Shown here in pieces: positions 34,201 through 45,149 of a stretch of DNA of 64,000 nucleotides (positions are counted from its first letter, which is position 1; the number at the start of each line of letters is the position of its first letter). The notes beneath the pieces are model-generated. The model had not been told where the DNA came from and made no database searches. It worked only from the letters and a program-made list of their open reading frames with translations. Position numbers and translations under genes: made by a program. The stretch spans positions 7,530,207 through 7,594,206 of the forward strand of contig NC_092353.1 in NCBI RefSeq assembly GCF_963676685.1, written 5' to 3'. This stretch comes from Mytilus edulis. Its lineage: Eukaryota; Mollusca; Bivalvia; Mytilida; Mytilidae.

Positions 34201-37200
34201 TCTCGTCCAATATCAGCCATCGGGACCTTCGGCCATTGGGACTGGTATTTGTTTCTCGGTATAATACAGCATGCGATACGGATTTTAACATGCATTATTT
34301 CATATCGGTTACGAATATGCTTCTAGTATTGGATAAAAAGTGGCCACATGACATTCATTATTCTTCAGAAATAAATCGGTCATTACCAGAACAATACGTA
34401 CAAGAAAACCGGTCGTTGACAATCTTTTACATGATAATGACGTGTGGGGCGTGGTTTCCGTCTGATAATGACCGTCGGGGCGTGATTTGTTCTGTTAATG
34501 ACTGGTGGGCGTGGTTTCTCTGTTTAGAAGAGAGGTTTCACTTTAATAAAACATTTTCCTGTTTTCAATATTATATTTAAGTTGTTGAATTGTTTGTGAT
34601 AAGTTTTCATTAATTATAAAATTATAGAGAACTTGAATAAATATTTATATACTGAACTGAGAATTGCACTAAAATGAATGGCAGTATTACTACGACTGGT
34701 CTTCACTCTTTGTTTTATGCATTTTGAAATTATGCGAATTTTCCAAAACATGGTTTCTCAATGAAATATAAACTGAATATTTCTTGAAAAACTGATCATT
34801 ATCGTGATACATGGACTGCCCGTAGAACAGTGGTATTGACTGCAGTATTACTACGACTGGTCTTCACTCTTTGTTTTATGCATTTTGAAATTATGCGAAT
34901 TTTCCAAAACATGGTTTCTCAATGAAATTAACTGAATATTTCTTGAAAAACTGATCATTATCGTGATACATGGACTGTCCGTAGAACAGTGGTATTGACT
35001 GCGACAGCGATGATGACATCGCCGTCGGCTCAGTCAATATCACTATCTTAGTCAACACCTCTGTCCTGTGGGCAGTCCATATATCACGATAATGACCAGA
35101 TTTGCAAGAACTATTATATTATTTTTCTATATGTACCAAGTCAGGAATATGACATTTGTCTTCTATTCGTTTGATTGCTTGGAGTTTTCGATTTTGCCAT
35201 TTGCTAAGCGACTTTCCGTTTTGAATTTTTCTTGATATTTTTTTTAATTTTTTTTTGCTATTTTATATATGTTCAAACAGTAATGTTAGTCAGTTTAATG
35301 AAGTTTGGTAATATTTGTTTTAGATCAACAATCTGTCAATATTCTAGATCTAACACAACATATACATTTCTTACTAATCTGCTGAATCCTTTTGAATATA
35401 CAAATTAATCTTTTACCATGCTTACAGGCTCTAGGAAACCATGAATTCGATGATGGCATTGAAGGGCTCTTGCCGCTTGTAGAAAACAGTGATTTTAAAA
35501 TTCTTAGCTGTAACATCGCTACATCTGGAGAGCCTTTGATTCAAAATAAGTTTCTTAAAAGTGGCATTATAGACGTAGATGGAGAAAAAATCGGCATTGT
35601 CGGTTACACAACAAAAGATACACCTATACTATCCAAGCCAGGTACAACAATTTCCTTTCAAATACTTTTAAATATTCGAACAAACATTATCCAGCTAACA
35701 TGTTTAACCCCGCCACACCATGTATGTATGTACTTGTCCCAAGTAAGGAGCCTGTAATTCAGTGGTTTGTTTATGTGTTATCGTTTGTGTTTTTCTCTTA
35801 TTTTTGAGATATTGAGATAAGACGTGACACGGTACTTGTCTATCCCAAATTCATGTATTTGGTTTTCATGTTATATTTGTTATTCTCGTGGTGTTTTGTC
35901 TGATGCTTGGTCCGTTTCTGTGTATGTTGCGTTTCGGTGTTGTGTCGTCGTTCTCCTCTTATATTTAATGCGTTTCCCTCGGTTTTGGTTTGTTACCCCG
36001 ATTTTGTTTTTTGTCCATGGAGTTTTGAACAGCGGTATACTACTGTTGCTTTTATATATCTGTTTTTCGTTCATTTTTGTCGAGCTTTCGACTTTAGTTG
36101 AAAAAGCGAGACTAAGCGATCCTACATTCCGTCGGTGTCGTCGTCGTCGGCGGCGTCCACAAATATTCACTCTGTGGTTAAAGATTTTAGAATTTTAATA
36201 ACTTTCTTAAATTATCCTGGGTTTGTAACAAACTTTGACAGAAGCTTATTTATGATCATAAGATAGTATCCAGAAGTAAATTTTGTTTTACTTTTAAATG
36301 GACTTAGATTTTCTTCCAGTTAACATTACATACAGTCTGCAGTTACAGTTTTTAAAATATTTATTAGATTCATTAACTATCTTAGATTTTTACAAAACTT
36401 GGACAGAAGTTTCTTTCAATCAAACGACAGTATAAAGAGGAACATTTTTATTGATTTTTTTCCTCATTTTTGTTGAGCCTGCGATTTACAGCAAAAGTAG
36501 GCGAGACACTGGGTTCCGCGGAACCCTTACATATTTTTATATAAATAAGGCTGTTAGTTCTCCGTTTGAATTGTTTCATATTGTCATTTTGGGGTCTTTT
36601 ATAGCTGACTGTGCGGTATGGGCTTTGATTTATTATTAAAGGCCATACAATGACCTTTAGTTGTTAATTTCTGTGTCATTTAAGTCTCCTTGTGGAAAGT
36701 TGAAGTCTCATTGGCAATCATACCACATTATTTTTATACAATAAATTAAAAGTGTTTTTCCTACACTAGTAAAATAAGGCAGAAATCAGATCTTTTATCA
36801 TGAATGTGGTAAATGTAAGAAGATGTGGTATGAGTGTCAATGAGCAACTATCTATCAAGGTAACAATTTGTAAACAGAAACCAGGTCACTTTACGGTCCT
36901 CAATTCGAGGTATCGGCTCACACAGAACAGCAAGCTATAAAGGTCCCCAAAAATGGTAGGTGTATAACCATTTAAACAGAAAACCAAACTGTCTAAATTA
37001 TATATAAAAGAACGATTAACGAGAAACTCATGTAAATCAAATCAACAAACGACAACCACTGAACATCAGGTCCTGAGTTAGGACAGGTGCAAACAAATGC
37101 AGCGGATTTAAATGTTTTTTGTAATAGGTACCTACCTTCACACTTATCTGCAACAATAGTGTAAAATCCCAACAAAGAAAGACATACTATAAAATATCAA

Positions 37201-40200
37201 TTGCAATGGCTGAACTCAATCAAAAGAAACATGTTTGCTTTTATTGTATTTTAATGAAGTGTAACAAAAATATATATGTAAAGTAGATGTGGTGTGATTG
37301 CCAATCAGACAACTCTTCACAAGAGACCAACTGACATAGATATTACCAAATATAGGTCAGTGTACCGCCTTTCAACAATGAGCAAATATAAACATTTGTA
37401 AAGCATGCACTCAAACACAATAGTATCTTATGTACCAATTTGTTTATGTACAGGTAATTTGGTGTTTTTGGACGAGGTCATATCCATTCAAACACAGGTC
37501 ACCATGCTTAAAAACCAAGGAGTGAATAAAATCATAGCTCTCGGACATGCCGGATTTAATGTTGACAAGAAAATAGCACTTCAAGTGGAAGATATCGATA
37601 TAGTTGTTGGTGGTCATACAAATACATTTTTATATACAGGTATTCTTATATGTGTAATATTACAATGCATATGGTATTTATAAATATCATGTATGGTTTG
37701 TAAATAGTTATTGTTCATGGATTATTCCGAAAGTGCCTGTGTTTGATATTTCCGTATGCTATACATGGTATTTTGTTGTAAGATTTGCTAATACATTCTC
37801 ATACATTCTCATACCGAAACAGTGTGTTAAAAGCCAAAGAGCAAACACTTTAAACATTCAAAGGGTAATGTTGGTAATGTTTTAGTTTCTGAGGTCAATA
37901 CTACATTTATTGCAATAACGTTGTTCTCGGGGAGAATGTACAGAACATTGAACATACGTCGGTTTAACAGAGGAGGTAATGTTTTTGACATCTAATGGAC
38001 TACGGCAGAACTACGAAGGCAGTTGACATACGAAAGAAAAGTCTCATAAATTACAGCATTAAAAATTTGCAGTGAGTATAAAGAGGTATCATATCAATAT
38101 ACACATACTGTGAATACTTACATTTCAAGCGCATATATCTTTTCTTGTATGATTCATAGGAAGAAACAAAATGAGGAGGCTAACCGAAGAACACAATACA
38201 AAACAAGTATTCAAGTTCGTTCTTCATAATCTCATCATAGATACAAGGATTGTTATTACGAAGGCATGCGCAAATTTTTTTTTGGAAGTATTCTGATATA
38301 TATCAAAATTAATACCTTACACATATTGTTTTTATTAATATCTAGGTAAACCGCCTTCCAATGAAGACCCAGCAGATGTTTACCCAACAGTTGTCAGTAA
38401 CAATAATGGTGACGACGTTTTAGTAGTTCAAGATTATGCCTTTGCCAAATACCTTGGATTTCTGCAAGTGGAGTTTGATGACAACGGAAAAGTTATACGT
38501 TATAATGGAAACCCTATATTACTAGATAATTCTATACCTAAAGGTAAATACTTATATTTTTATTTCAAAATTCTTTGCGCCAAAATTTATTAGAGATACC
38601 AGACTGATTATTTTGTATGCCGGGCATGCGTTTCGTCTTATTAGTTATCAAAGGTACCGGGATTATTATTTAGTACACCAGACGCGCGTTTCGTCTACAT
38701 GAGACTCATCAGTGACGCTCATATCAAAATATTTATAAAGCCATGAAACCAGTACAAAGTTGAAGAGCATTGAGGATCCAAAATTCCAAAAAGTTGTGCC
38801 AAATACGGCTAAGGTAATCTAAGACTTACGTAAATGTAACAGTGGAGCTTCAAATAAGTGTCGGAATCGCCAAAAAATATCTTTTAGAAAATAAATTCAT
38901 AGAATATACTGCAATTTTAGATGTCCAAGTGCAGACTGTTACTGATGAATTTGGAAAGGGACTGAGAGAAAGAATAAACAAGGTTATAGGACGAACACTA
39001 GTTTTCCTAAATGGTGGAAGACTTGTCTGTAGATTACAGGAATGTAACTTAGGTATGTACAATACCAAAAGTCATCCTTTACAAGTTCATTGCTAGAATT
39101 AGCTTAATTTAAAGTCGGTTAAGCAGAATATTTTTGTTTAATGTACATACTGACGTGTGCATTATTGAGAGGCAAGTTATCATCCAAAAATCTCACTCAA
39201 AGTGTTATACAATTTATGTATCAGATGTTGTTTATATGGGTCTTTGTTGATTTTTGTTATAAAATGTAACTCATAACCATACAGAAACAGGTTTGCAATA
39301 GGAGGTACATAATTGGTCTCATATGGAATTCCGATAACTTAAAGATATTAGGAAACTTCATTGTGAACAAATATTTTTTCTAGTTTTCATTTTAGTGCAG
39401 TTATCGTTTTGAATTAGGACCAATTGACATAGTTCATTTGTTTGTTTAATTAAAAAGGGACATATAATACAAAAAAAGTTTGAACATATATACTCGCATT
39501 CTGAATTTGTAAATGCCCATATGATAACATGGAGATGTGTGAAATTTTCCTTTATAAGATGATGAGGCAAAGTGGTTCATTCTGTATATAAGACAGGAAA
39601 ATCAAAACTTTTAACACATTCGAACTCACTAAAATTGAACATGCAATTAATCATTACAAGTACTAGTACTTTGAATTTTTTACACTTCAAAAGTGATTGA
39701 TTCCGCTATTTTCAAAGGCATTATTTGAACAATTTATAATTACAAAAACGTCAATGCGAATTTACACTTAGTTAATATGTCACAATAGGATACATGATAC
39801 ACTCGGTAAAATTACAGAACTGGTAAACATATTGATGCTTTCAATAAAATAATTATAAAAGGTTATCAATTCAACACTGTAATTAGATCTTTGAATATTG
39901 TTTTAATGTACTGTAAACCAACTTATTTTCGCGAGCGATTTATTTTCGCGACTTTCGCGAGTAGAAAAATAACGCGAAAATAAATCGTCGAGAATATATA
40001 AATCTTGGATCTATCCTTACCAAACTACATCAAGTAAATTAGAAAATCGCGAATTTAAATAGCCGTGAAGATGACTAGAAAGAGGAAAACGCGAAATAAA
40101 GTATCCGCGAAAATAAGTTGGTTTACAGTATTGATTTTGGATTTCAGAAAAGTAAAATCAAACAATATATTATTGTTCATTAATTAACCTGCAATCTCTC

Positions 40201-43200
40201 GATACCTGTATTTCGACATTGTATAAGGTCATGTTTGTCTCTGACTGTTTATTACTCTAGTCTAAATTTATTGGATGTTGGATGTGTACTGATTGATAAT
40301 TTAGTCTTAGATCCCTGATCTTTTAATTGATTGTTAGTGGCTTTGAACTAGCTTTCATTAATTGTGAATACTGTCAGATCTGTACTTGATGTATATTTAT
40401 TATTGATATAACTGTGCCCGGCTACGTCCACTCTGTGTGTGTCGTTCATCTTTTTATAGATACATTAGGCAGTTGTTTTTCTCGGTTAAATGGTTTTATA
40501 TTTGTCATTTCGGAGCCTTTTAAAGCTGACAACGCGGTATTGGTTTTGCTGATTGTTGTAGCCGTACGTTGACCTATAGTTATGATGTGTTATTTAATCT
40601 CTTGTAAAGAGTTGTCTCATTGGCAATAACACTACATCTTCTTTTTGAACAAGATATGATAAGACTTCCATCATTTAAGTTCACTAGAATAGCTTTGATT
40701 AGTTAGCACTAATTGGAATAAATGGGGATTGTTGTGTGACATAGCATCATCAATAATAAAATTAACGGTACCAATTGTCTTGCACCAGATGCGCATTTCG
40801 ACAATACATGTCTCTTCAGTGATGAATCAATCTACAATGAGCTGTAATGCATTGTTGTCAATATAATGGAATTTGATGCGACTGTCATATAAGTGACAGT
40901 CTTTGCTAGCTAAAAAAAACCCAGATTCAATCCACCATTTTCTACATTAGAAAATGCCTGTACCAAGTCAGAAATTTGACAGTTGTTGTCAATTCGTTTC
41001 ACGTATTTGTTTTTTTTGATTATGTCATTTAATAAGGGACTTTTGTAATTTTACTTTTTACTCGTACACCAGAACTTCCAAATAAGCATTAATCTACCGT
41101 CGATCCTTTCAAGCAATATTGCCCTTTCTACATTACGGTAAATATTGAATGTCAATTGTGATTAAATCAATGGGACATTACGTATCTATACCACACATTG
41201 TTTAATTTTACGCTGACCTCTTTAAATAGCATCCATATGTTATCAAATTGATATGTAGGTTATCAGTACCAGTGTTTATATTTTTCTTGTCATGGTTTCA
41301 GGGAATTTGATAGCTGACGGCATGGTTCATCAGAATCTTTTACACGCAGACAGCGTAGATGGAACTAAAGTTTTTATATCCATTGTCAACTCAGGATCAA
41401 TACGATCATCTTTTGAAAAAGGTACCGTTTTAATCAGATGATACAACTCATTTAACAAGAGACGTAAAACCAAATTATGACATGTACGAAATCATGTCTG
41501 TTTTTAAGAAATTATACCGACACTTTTTAGTTTTGGTATTGACCTTACTTGTGGTCATTTCGAAAAATAAAAAGGGTAGAATAGAATGCAAAAATAATAT
41601 AGAACAGTAGTTGAAATAATTGTTTCTGTTTCAGTTATCTTATACATTATTGCCAGCTTCATAAGTAATAGGATCGATATCAACCTTATCTATAGAAACA
41701 TTATGTATAAAAAAAGAAGATGTGGAATGATTGCAAATGAGACAACACTTCAAAAGAAACCAAAATGATACACAAATAAACAATCATAGGTAACAGTACG
41801 GCCTTCAACAATGAGCAAAGCCTATTCCTCATAGTCAGCAATAAAAGGCCTAGAAATGACAATGGAAAACAATTCAAACGAGAAAATTAACGGCCGTTTT
41901 TATTTCTAAATAAAGAACGAAAAAATCGGTTACACATAAACAAACAATAACCATTGAATTTCAGGCTCCTGGTGTGTTTGTCTTATCATCTTACACAGAG
42001 AAATTATAATCACAGCACATGAATTGAAAGACAATATTAGTTCACATGAATCTGACATGAAATTAACGTTAATTTTAACTCAAAACTGCTTAGACGTGCT
42101 ACTCATGTTCAACTGACGTAAACCTTACGTGCAGAGTTTAGATATTATATAACAATAACATCTCAATTTTCAAATTTGATTAAAATCATGATGTGAATTT
42201 CACGTTAAATGTCATCACAATAATTCACGTAAGAGTACGACCATGTAATAATACAAAGTAAAGAGAAAAAATACAGGATAAAATAAGTATTTTTACTGAA
42301 AGTCTGTATCATATTTTTTTTCCAGGCAACATTACAATTGGCAATGTTTTAGAGGTGAACCCTTTTAGGAATACAATTGACACAATTATGCTAAGGGGAG
42401 ACTACTTACTGCAAGCACTAGAACATAGTGTAGCAGACTATGATGTAGACGGACCAGGTGGCTCCTTCTTACAATATTCTGGTTAGTTTTTTGTAAATTA
42501 TTACTACATTCTTGTTTTCATACTTAAATGATAAAAGGAGAAGCAAAGGGTTTCTGATAATCTGTTTCATTATGGTTACCAATAGCAGAACGAATACGGC
42601 GTGGTCTATAAGAGCAACTATACTCATCTATGTTTAAATTGAGCAGTATTGATAATTTGTAGTTATATGCTATTTCTTTTTCCACAATTGCCCGTCTTAA
42701 TTTTCATTGTTGGATATCTGTTGATTAATTTATTGACTACAAGATACTCGCAAAAATGTGATTTTCATTTTTTTTATCCTTTTACTCCAATAACCGTATC
42801 AGGTACGTTACATCCGTTTACATAACCGAAGGTGATCAAAATGAAGAACACTTGACAAAATCCCATCTAAATATGATGAAAAATAAAATGAAAGTCGACT
42901 GAGAATGTGCAAAAGCGTATAAGACACGAATCTATAACGATATCCGAATTTGGATACTTAAAAAAAATAAATAGGCGCTTTCTTTAAAGGAAAATAAAAC
43001 GGTTTCAAAGACAAATTCAGGAAGTTCAAAACACTACATTTGTACGTCAGTTCACAAAATATCCGACTTTGTATGGTTTCATAGAAGTTGTGACTAAATG
43101 AAATGGATCTTTTCCTTGGTAGAATAGATATCAATTATATCTATAGCTTCGTATTAATCCATTCATATGTATACAGACATCGTAACCGTCGTTATATTGG

Positions 43201-45142
43201 ACTTACATATTACATCATCTCATTGAATCTTTATCTATTCGATATTGCGCTTTTTTTAAAGAGTTTCGGACGTAAAAAATATATTAAATGTCATTTGCTC
43301 TGTACATCTATAATAAAGGTATATCATAAAAGGTGCGTCCAAAACAATTTCTGAGGAATTGAAGACATTTGAATTTTATGTATTGCACATTTACTCAAGT
43401 TTATAAAAAGAAAATCCAAACGCGACATACACAAAAAAAAGACAAAAAAGTTGCGACATTTTGAAGTTTATCATTGCAATATGGGCATAACTGCTTATAA
43501 TGCTCACGTTAAATGCCACACTTTATACCATCAAATTAAACGATAACTGGTGTAACCTTATACCTACCTGTACATACGTCTGAATAATTTTGCATAACTT
43601 TGCAGCTTTTCGTCCTCGAAACTAACTCCGTGGTGGAACTTGTAGATTATTAAATAGAATTTGTAAAGAAAATCTACTTGAGGAAATCAATTTAAATTTC
43701 ATAGTGTCGTGAGTTTAGGTGGTTTTGACCGTCGTAATTATCAATAAAACTGGCTCCTATCCGTGACACTATCAACACCAAATAAGTGAGCCCAAAGTTT
43801 TCCATGAATATTGTTGATCGTTGAATCAATTATGCATCTTTTTTTAGTTGATCACATGTATCATAAATTGATAAAATTAGATTATTCTTTCAGGAATAAA
43901 AGTAAAATATAATCTCGCAAAACCAGTACAACAAAGAGTAGTTGAAGCCTTAGCTATCTGTCAAAACTGTACCATTCCTGCATATGAACCAATTGATGCG
44001 AACGTAATGTATAGTTTGATATTAACTAATTTCATACGAAATGGTGGCGATGGATATACAATGATCAGAGACAATGCGGTACAATCACATACTATCGGTA
44101 AGCCACTTAGTGCTATTTGATTATGAATTCAAAAAATCAATATGGATACTGACCAGGAGACTAATCATTGAAAGTTAACAACACTATATCAGATACCAAA
44201 TATCATAAGAAATATGTTTTTGTCATCAAATTTGATTCGATTGCAGTAAAACTGAAACTTTTGATACCATTGATTTGGAACCTACTATACTAACAAAATT
44301 AACGGACATGCAAACACGAACTATATCAAAAGTGACAAATCGTCAATGGGGTACAACCTCAATGTGTAATCAATTGATGCATTATATATTTGTTTTTATA
44401 ACCAGATGGAACATATTTAATTGAAATAACAAATATGAAATAAGATATTTATAAAAGTTGAGAAAAACGGGTACATTTCATTAGAACGAACACCATTTAA
44501 AACTCCTTTTGTGATGTCAACCTTATTTGTTAATAGTTTAAACATAAACAAGGTACATTGGATATATTACACAACAGAATAAAATCACATTTAAAATGAT
44601 TCGACACATCGAGGTTTAAAAAAACCTCAGTAAAGCATATATCATGTAGATAAGAAATACACAGAGCCTGTCATATTTATAGCTGGCATTATACTATACC
44701 AGGTTTTTTTTAATAAAATACAGATTCTTAGAGTGGAAAAAATCAATCGAGGTCAAATTGCTAAATATTGCATAAAGATAGAATTTTGCGTTCTCTAAAA
44801 TATTATTAACACATATAATATTCCTATTTCATAGGAGATCTTGAGGCGGATGTTTTAATGGAATACATTAAAAATGCGTCACCTTTTTACAACGGCATTG
44901 AAGGGAGGATAATTCTGGGTAATTCTACAGAGACTATTGATAAATTAACATGTAATGACGGAAAAGTGATTACATGTGACGACGTTAATACAAACACCTG
45001 TGACAGTTTAACGTGCGAGAATGGAAATGTATATACATGTGATTGCATTATGAATTTAAAGCAATACACATACTCTAGGCTAGCAACACAGAAACGAAGG
45101 AAACGAAAACGAAAACAAAAACAAGTAAACAAAAACAAGTAA
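31216..45142 (+). CDS. Ecto-5'-nucleotidase (CD73-like), secreted form with Cys-rich basic C-terminus
   Basis: The enzyme hydrolyses extracellular nucleoside monophosphates, typically AMP to adenosine. Nine exons: 31216-31527, 35428-35641, 37454-37639, 38346-38543, 38921-39052, 41302-41421, 42326-42481, 43894-44097 and 44835-45142; total 609 residues. A signal peptide covers about 1-17. The metallophosphatase domain carries the dinuclear metal set: Asp27 and His29, Asp76 in GDQ, Asn108 and His109 in GNHE, His207 in LGHAGF and His230 in GGHTN. The C-terminal nucleotide-binding domain includes the conserved FxxNGGDG motif (Asn489 to Gly493). The family's usual GPI-attachment signal is absent. 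After the normal end of the fold (about residue 536) come six cysteines (547, 555, 563, 568, 576, 578) and a Lys/Arg tail. The product is probably secreted or held by charge on matrix. Intron 1 is phase 0; introns 2-8 are all phase 1. Confidence 0.93.
32655..33600 (-). repeat. Dispersed repeat family E, longest copy (nucleotidase intron 1)
   Basis: Starts ttgagaatggaaatggggaa and continues through gcagaaggtcaccaacaggt, cgtccttcagctggccc, aatgaacgccatactaattt, aaaggccagaggctcctgac, a tccgagtctgatgtcagaag stretch and ccgtgtcatgcc. An AT-rich tail with ttgacaacagtatcgtaat follows. A truncated copy occurs at 52600-52850. It is non-coding as found here. Confidence 0.75.
33610..33760 (-). repeat. 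Family A, reverse copy in nucleotidase intron 1
   Basis: Reverse-oriented core gacgacaaaacgcgcgcctgg preceded by gagcgtcactgatgcgtctt and aatgctcttgaacttcgtac. It abuts the family E copy. Confidence 0.7.
34679..35100 (+). repeat. 160-bp direct duplication ending in a large hairpin
   Basis: Two copies of a 160-bp unit (gcagtattactacgactggt through gtagaacagtggtattgac) start near 34681 and 34842 and are almost identical. The second runs into an inverted repeat: its ctgatcattatcgtgatac arm pairs with ttatcacgataatgaccag-like text at 35070-35095. At the centre, cgacagcgatg and catcgccgtcg pair around atga. Confidence 0.85.
35125..35235 (+). repeat. Family C fragment in nucleotidase intron 1
   Basis: tgtaccaagtcaggaatatg, tattcgtttgattgcttgga and gattttgccatttgctaag mark the core of the family. 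Confidence 0.65.
35830..36540 (+). repeat. Family D fragment followed by a gtcgagctttcgac repeat (nucleotidase intron 2)
   Basis: 35830-36055 carries the family D core (cctcggttttggtttgttac, gaacagcggtatactactgt). From 36075 a different repeat starts with tgtcgagctttcgactttag, a small palindrome, and a GC-rich cgtcgtcgtcggcggcgtcc stretch. A relative occurs at 36470 (tgttgagcctgcgatttac). The open frames on both strands here come from the repeats. Confidence 0.65.
36540..36735 (+). repeat. Family B fragment
   Basis: ggggtcttttatagctgact, ggccatacaatgaccttta and agtctcattggcaatcatac mark the forward end of the family in nucleotidase intron 2. Confidence 0.75.
36815..37400 (-). repeat. Family B, two reverse fragments
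   Basis: Reverse-oriented text agaagatgtggtatgagtgtc, then ctcaattcgaggtatcggctc and ctgagttaggacaggtgc (36815-37190), followed by a second start at 37280 (agatgtggtgtgattgccaat). With 36540-36735 they form inverted pairs. Confidence 0.7.
38655..38825 (+). repeat. Family A copy 95 bases upstream of nucleotidase exon 5
   Basis: caccagacgcgcgtttcgtct, gactcatcagtgacgctcat, gttgaagagcattgaggatc and tgccaaatacggctaaggta. Its proximity to the acceptor of exon 5 (38921) is notable but leaves the polypyrimidine region free. Confidence 0.8.
39909..40130. mobile_element. 222-bp MITE with cgcgaaaataa terminal inverted repeats
   Basis: Left end tactgtaaaccaacttattt then tcgcg; right end cgcg then aaaataagttggtttacagta: exact inverted repeats of about 25 bases, with further cgcgaaa/tttcgcg motifs inside. 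The bounding TA may be the target duplication, as in mariner/Tc1-type MITEs. It lies in nucleotidase intron 5 and has no coding capacity. Confidence 0.88.
40420..40650 (+). repeat. Family B fragment in nucleotidase intron 5
   Basis: ggctacgtccactctgtgtg, ggagccttttaaagctgac, gtagccgtacgttgacctat and gttgtctcattggcaataa. Confidence 0.75.
40770..41060 (+). repeat. Family A variant followed by family C in nucleotidase intron 5
   Basis: 40770-40845 has the variant core caccagatgcgcatttcgac with tctcttcagtgatgaatc. From 40850 the family C order follows: ttgtcaatataatggaattt, ccaccattttctacattag and gcctgtaccaagtcagaaat. A reverse copy of the variant core is at 56785-56870. Confidence 0.7.
41705..41990 (-). 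repeat. Family B reverse copy in nucleotidase intron 6
   Basis: aaagaagatgtggaatgattg, gtacggccttcaacaatgag, gcaataaaaggcctagaaat and gaatttcaggctcctgg. Confidence 0.8.
42500..43880. other. Nucleotidase intron 7, no other feature recognised
   Basis: AT-rich; the open frame at 43103-43354 has no support. Intron 8 (44098-44834) is equally plain. Confidence 0.4.
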
Positions 45143-45149
45143 AAAGAGA

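Noticed and set aside
34167-34580. Plus-strand open frame of 137 codons
   Set aside because: It includes short imperfect repeats (gataatgaccgtcggggcg type), has no signal, motif or splice context, and lies in a repeat-filled intron of the nucleotidase.
35824-36198. Overlapping open frames on both strands
   Set aside because: They fall in family D and the adjacent GC-rich repeat; the cgtcgtcgtcggcgg stretch alone removes stops from both strands.
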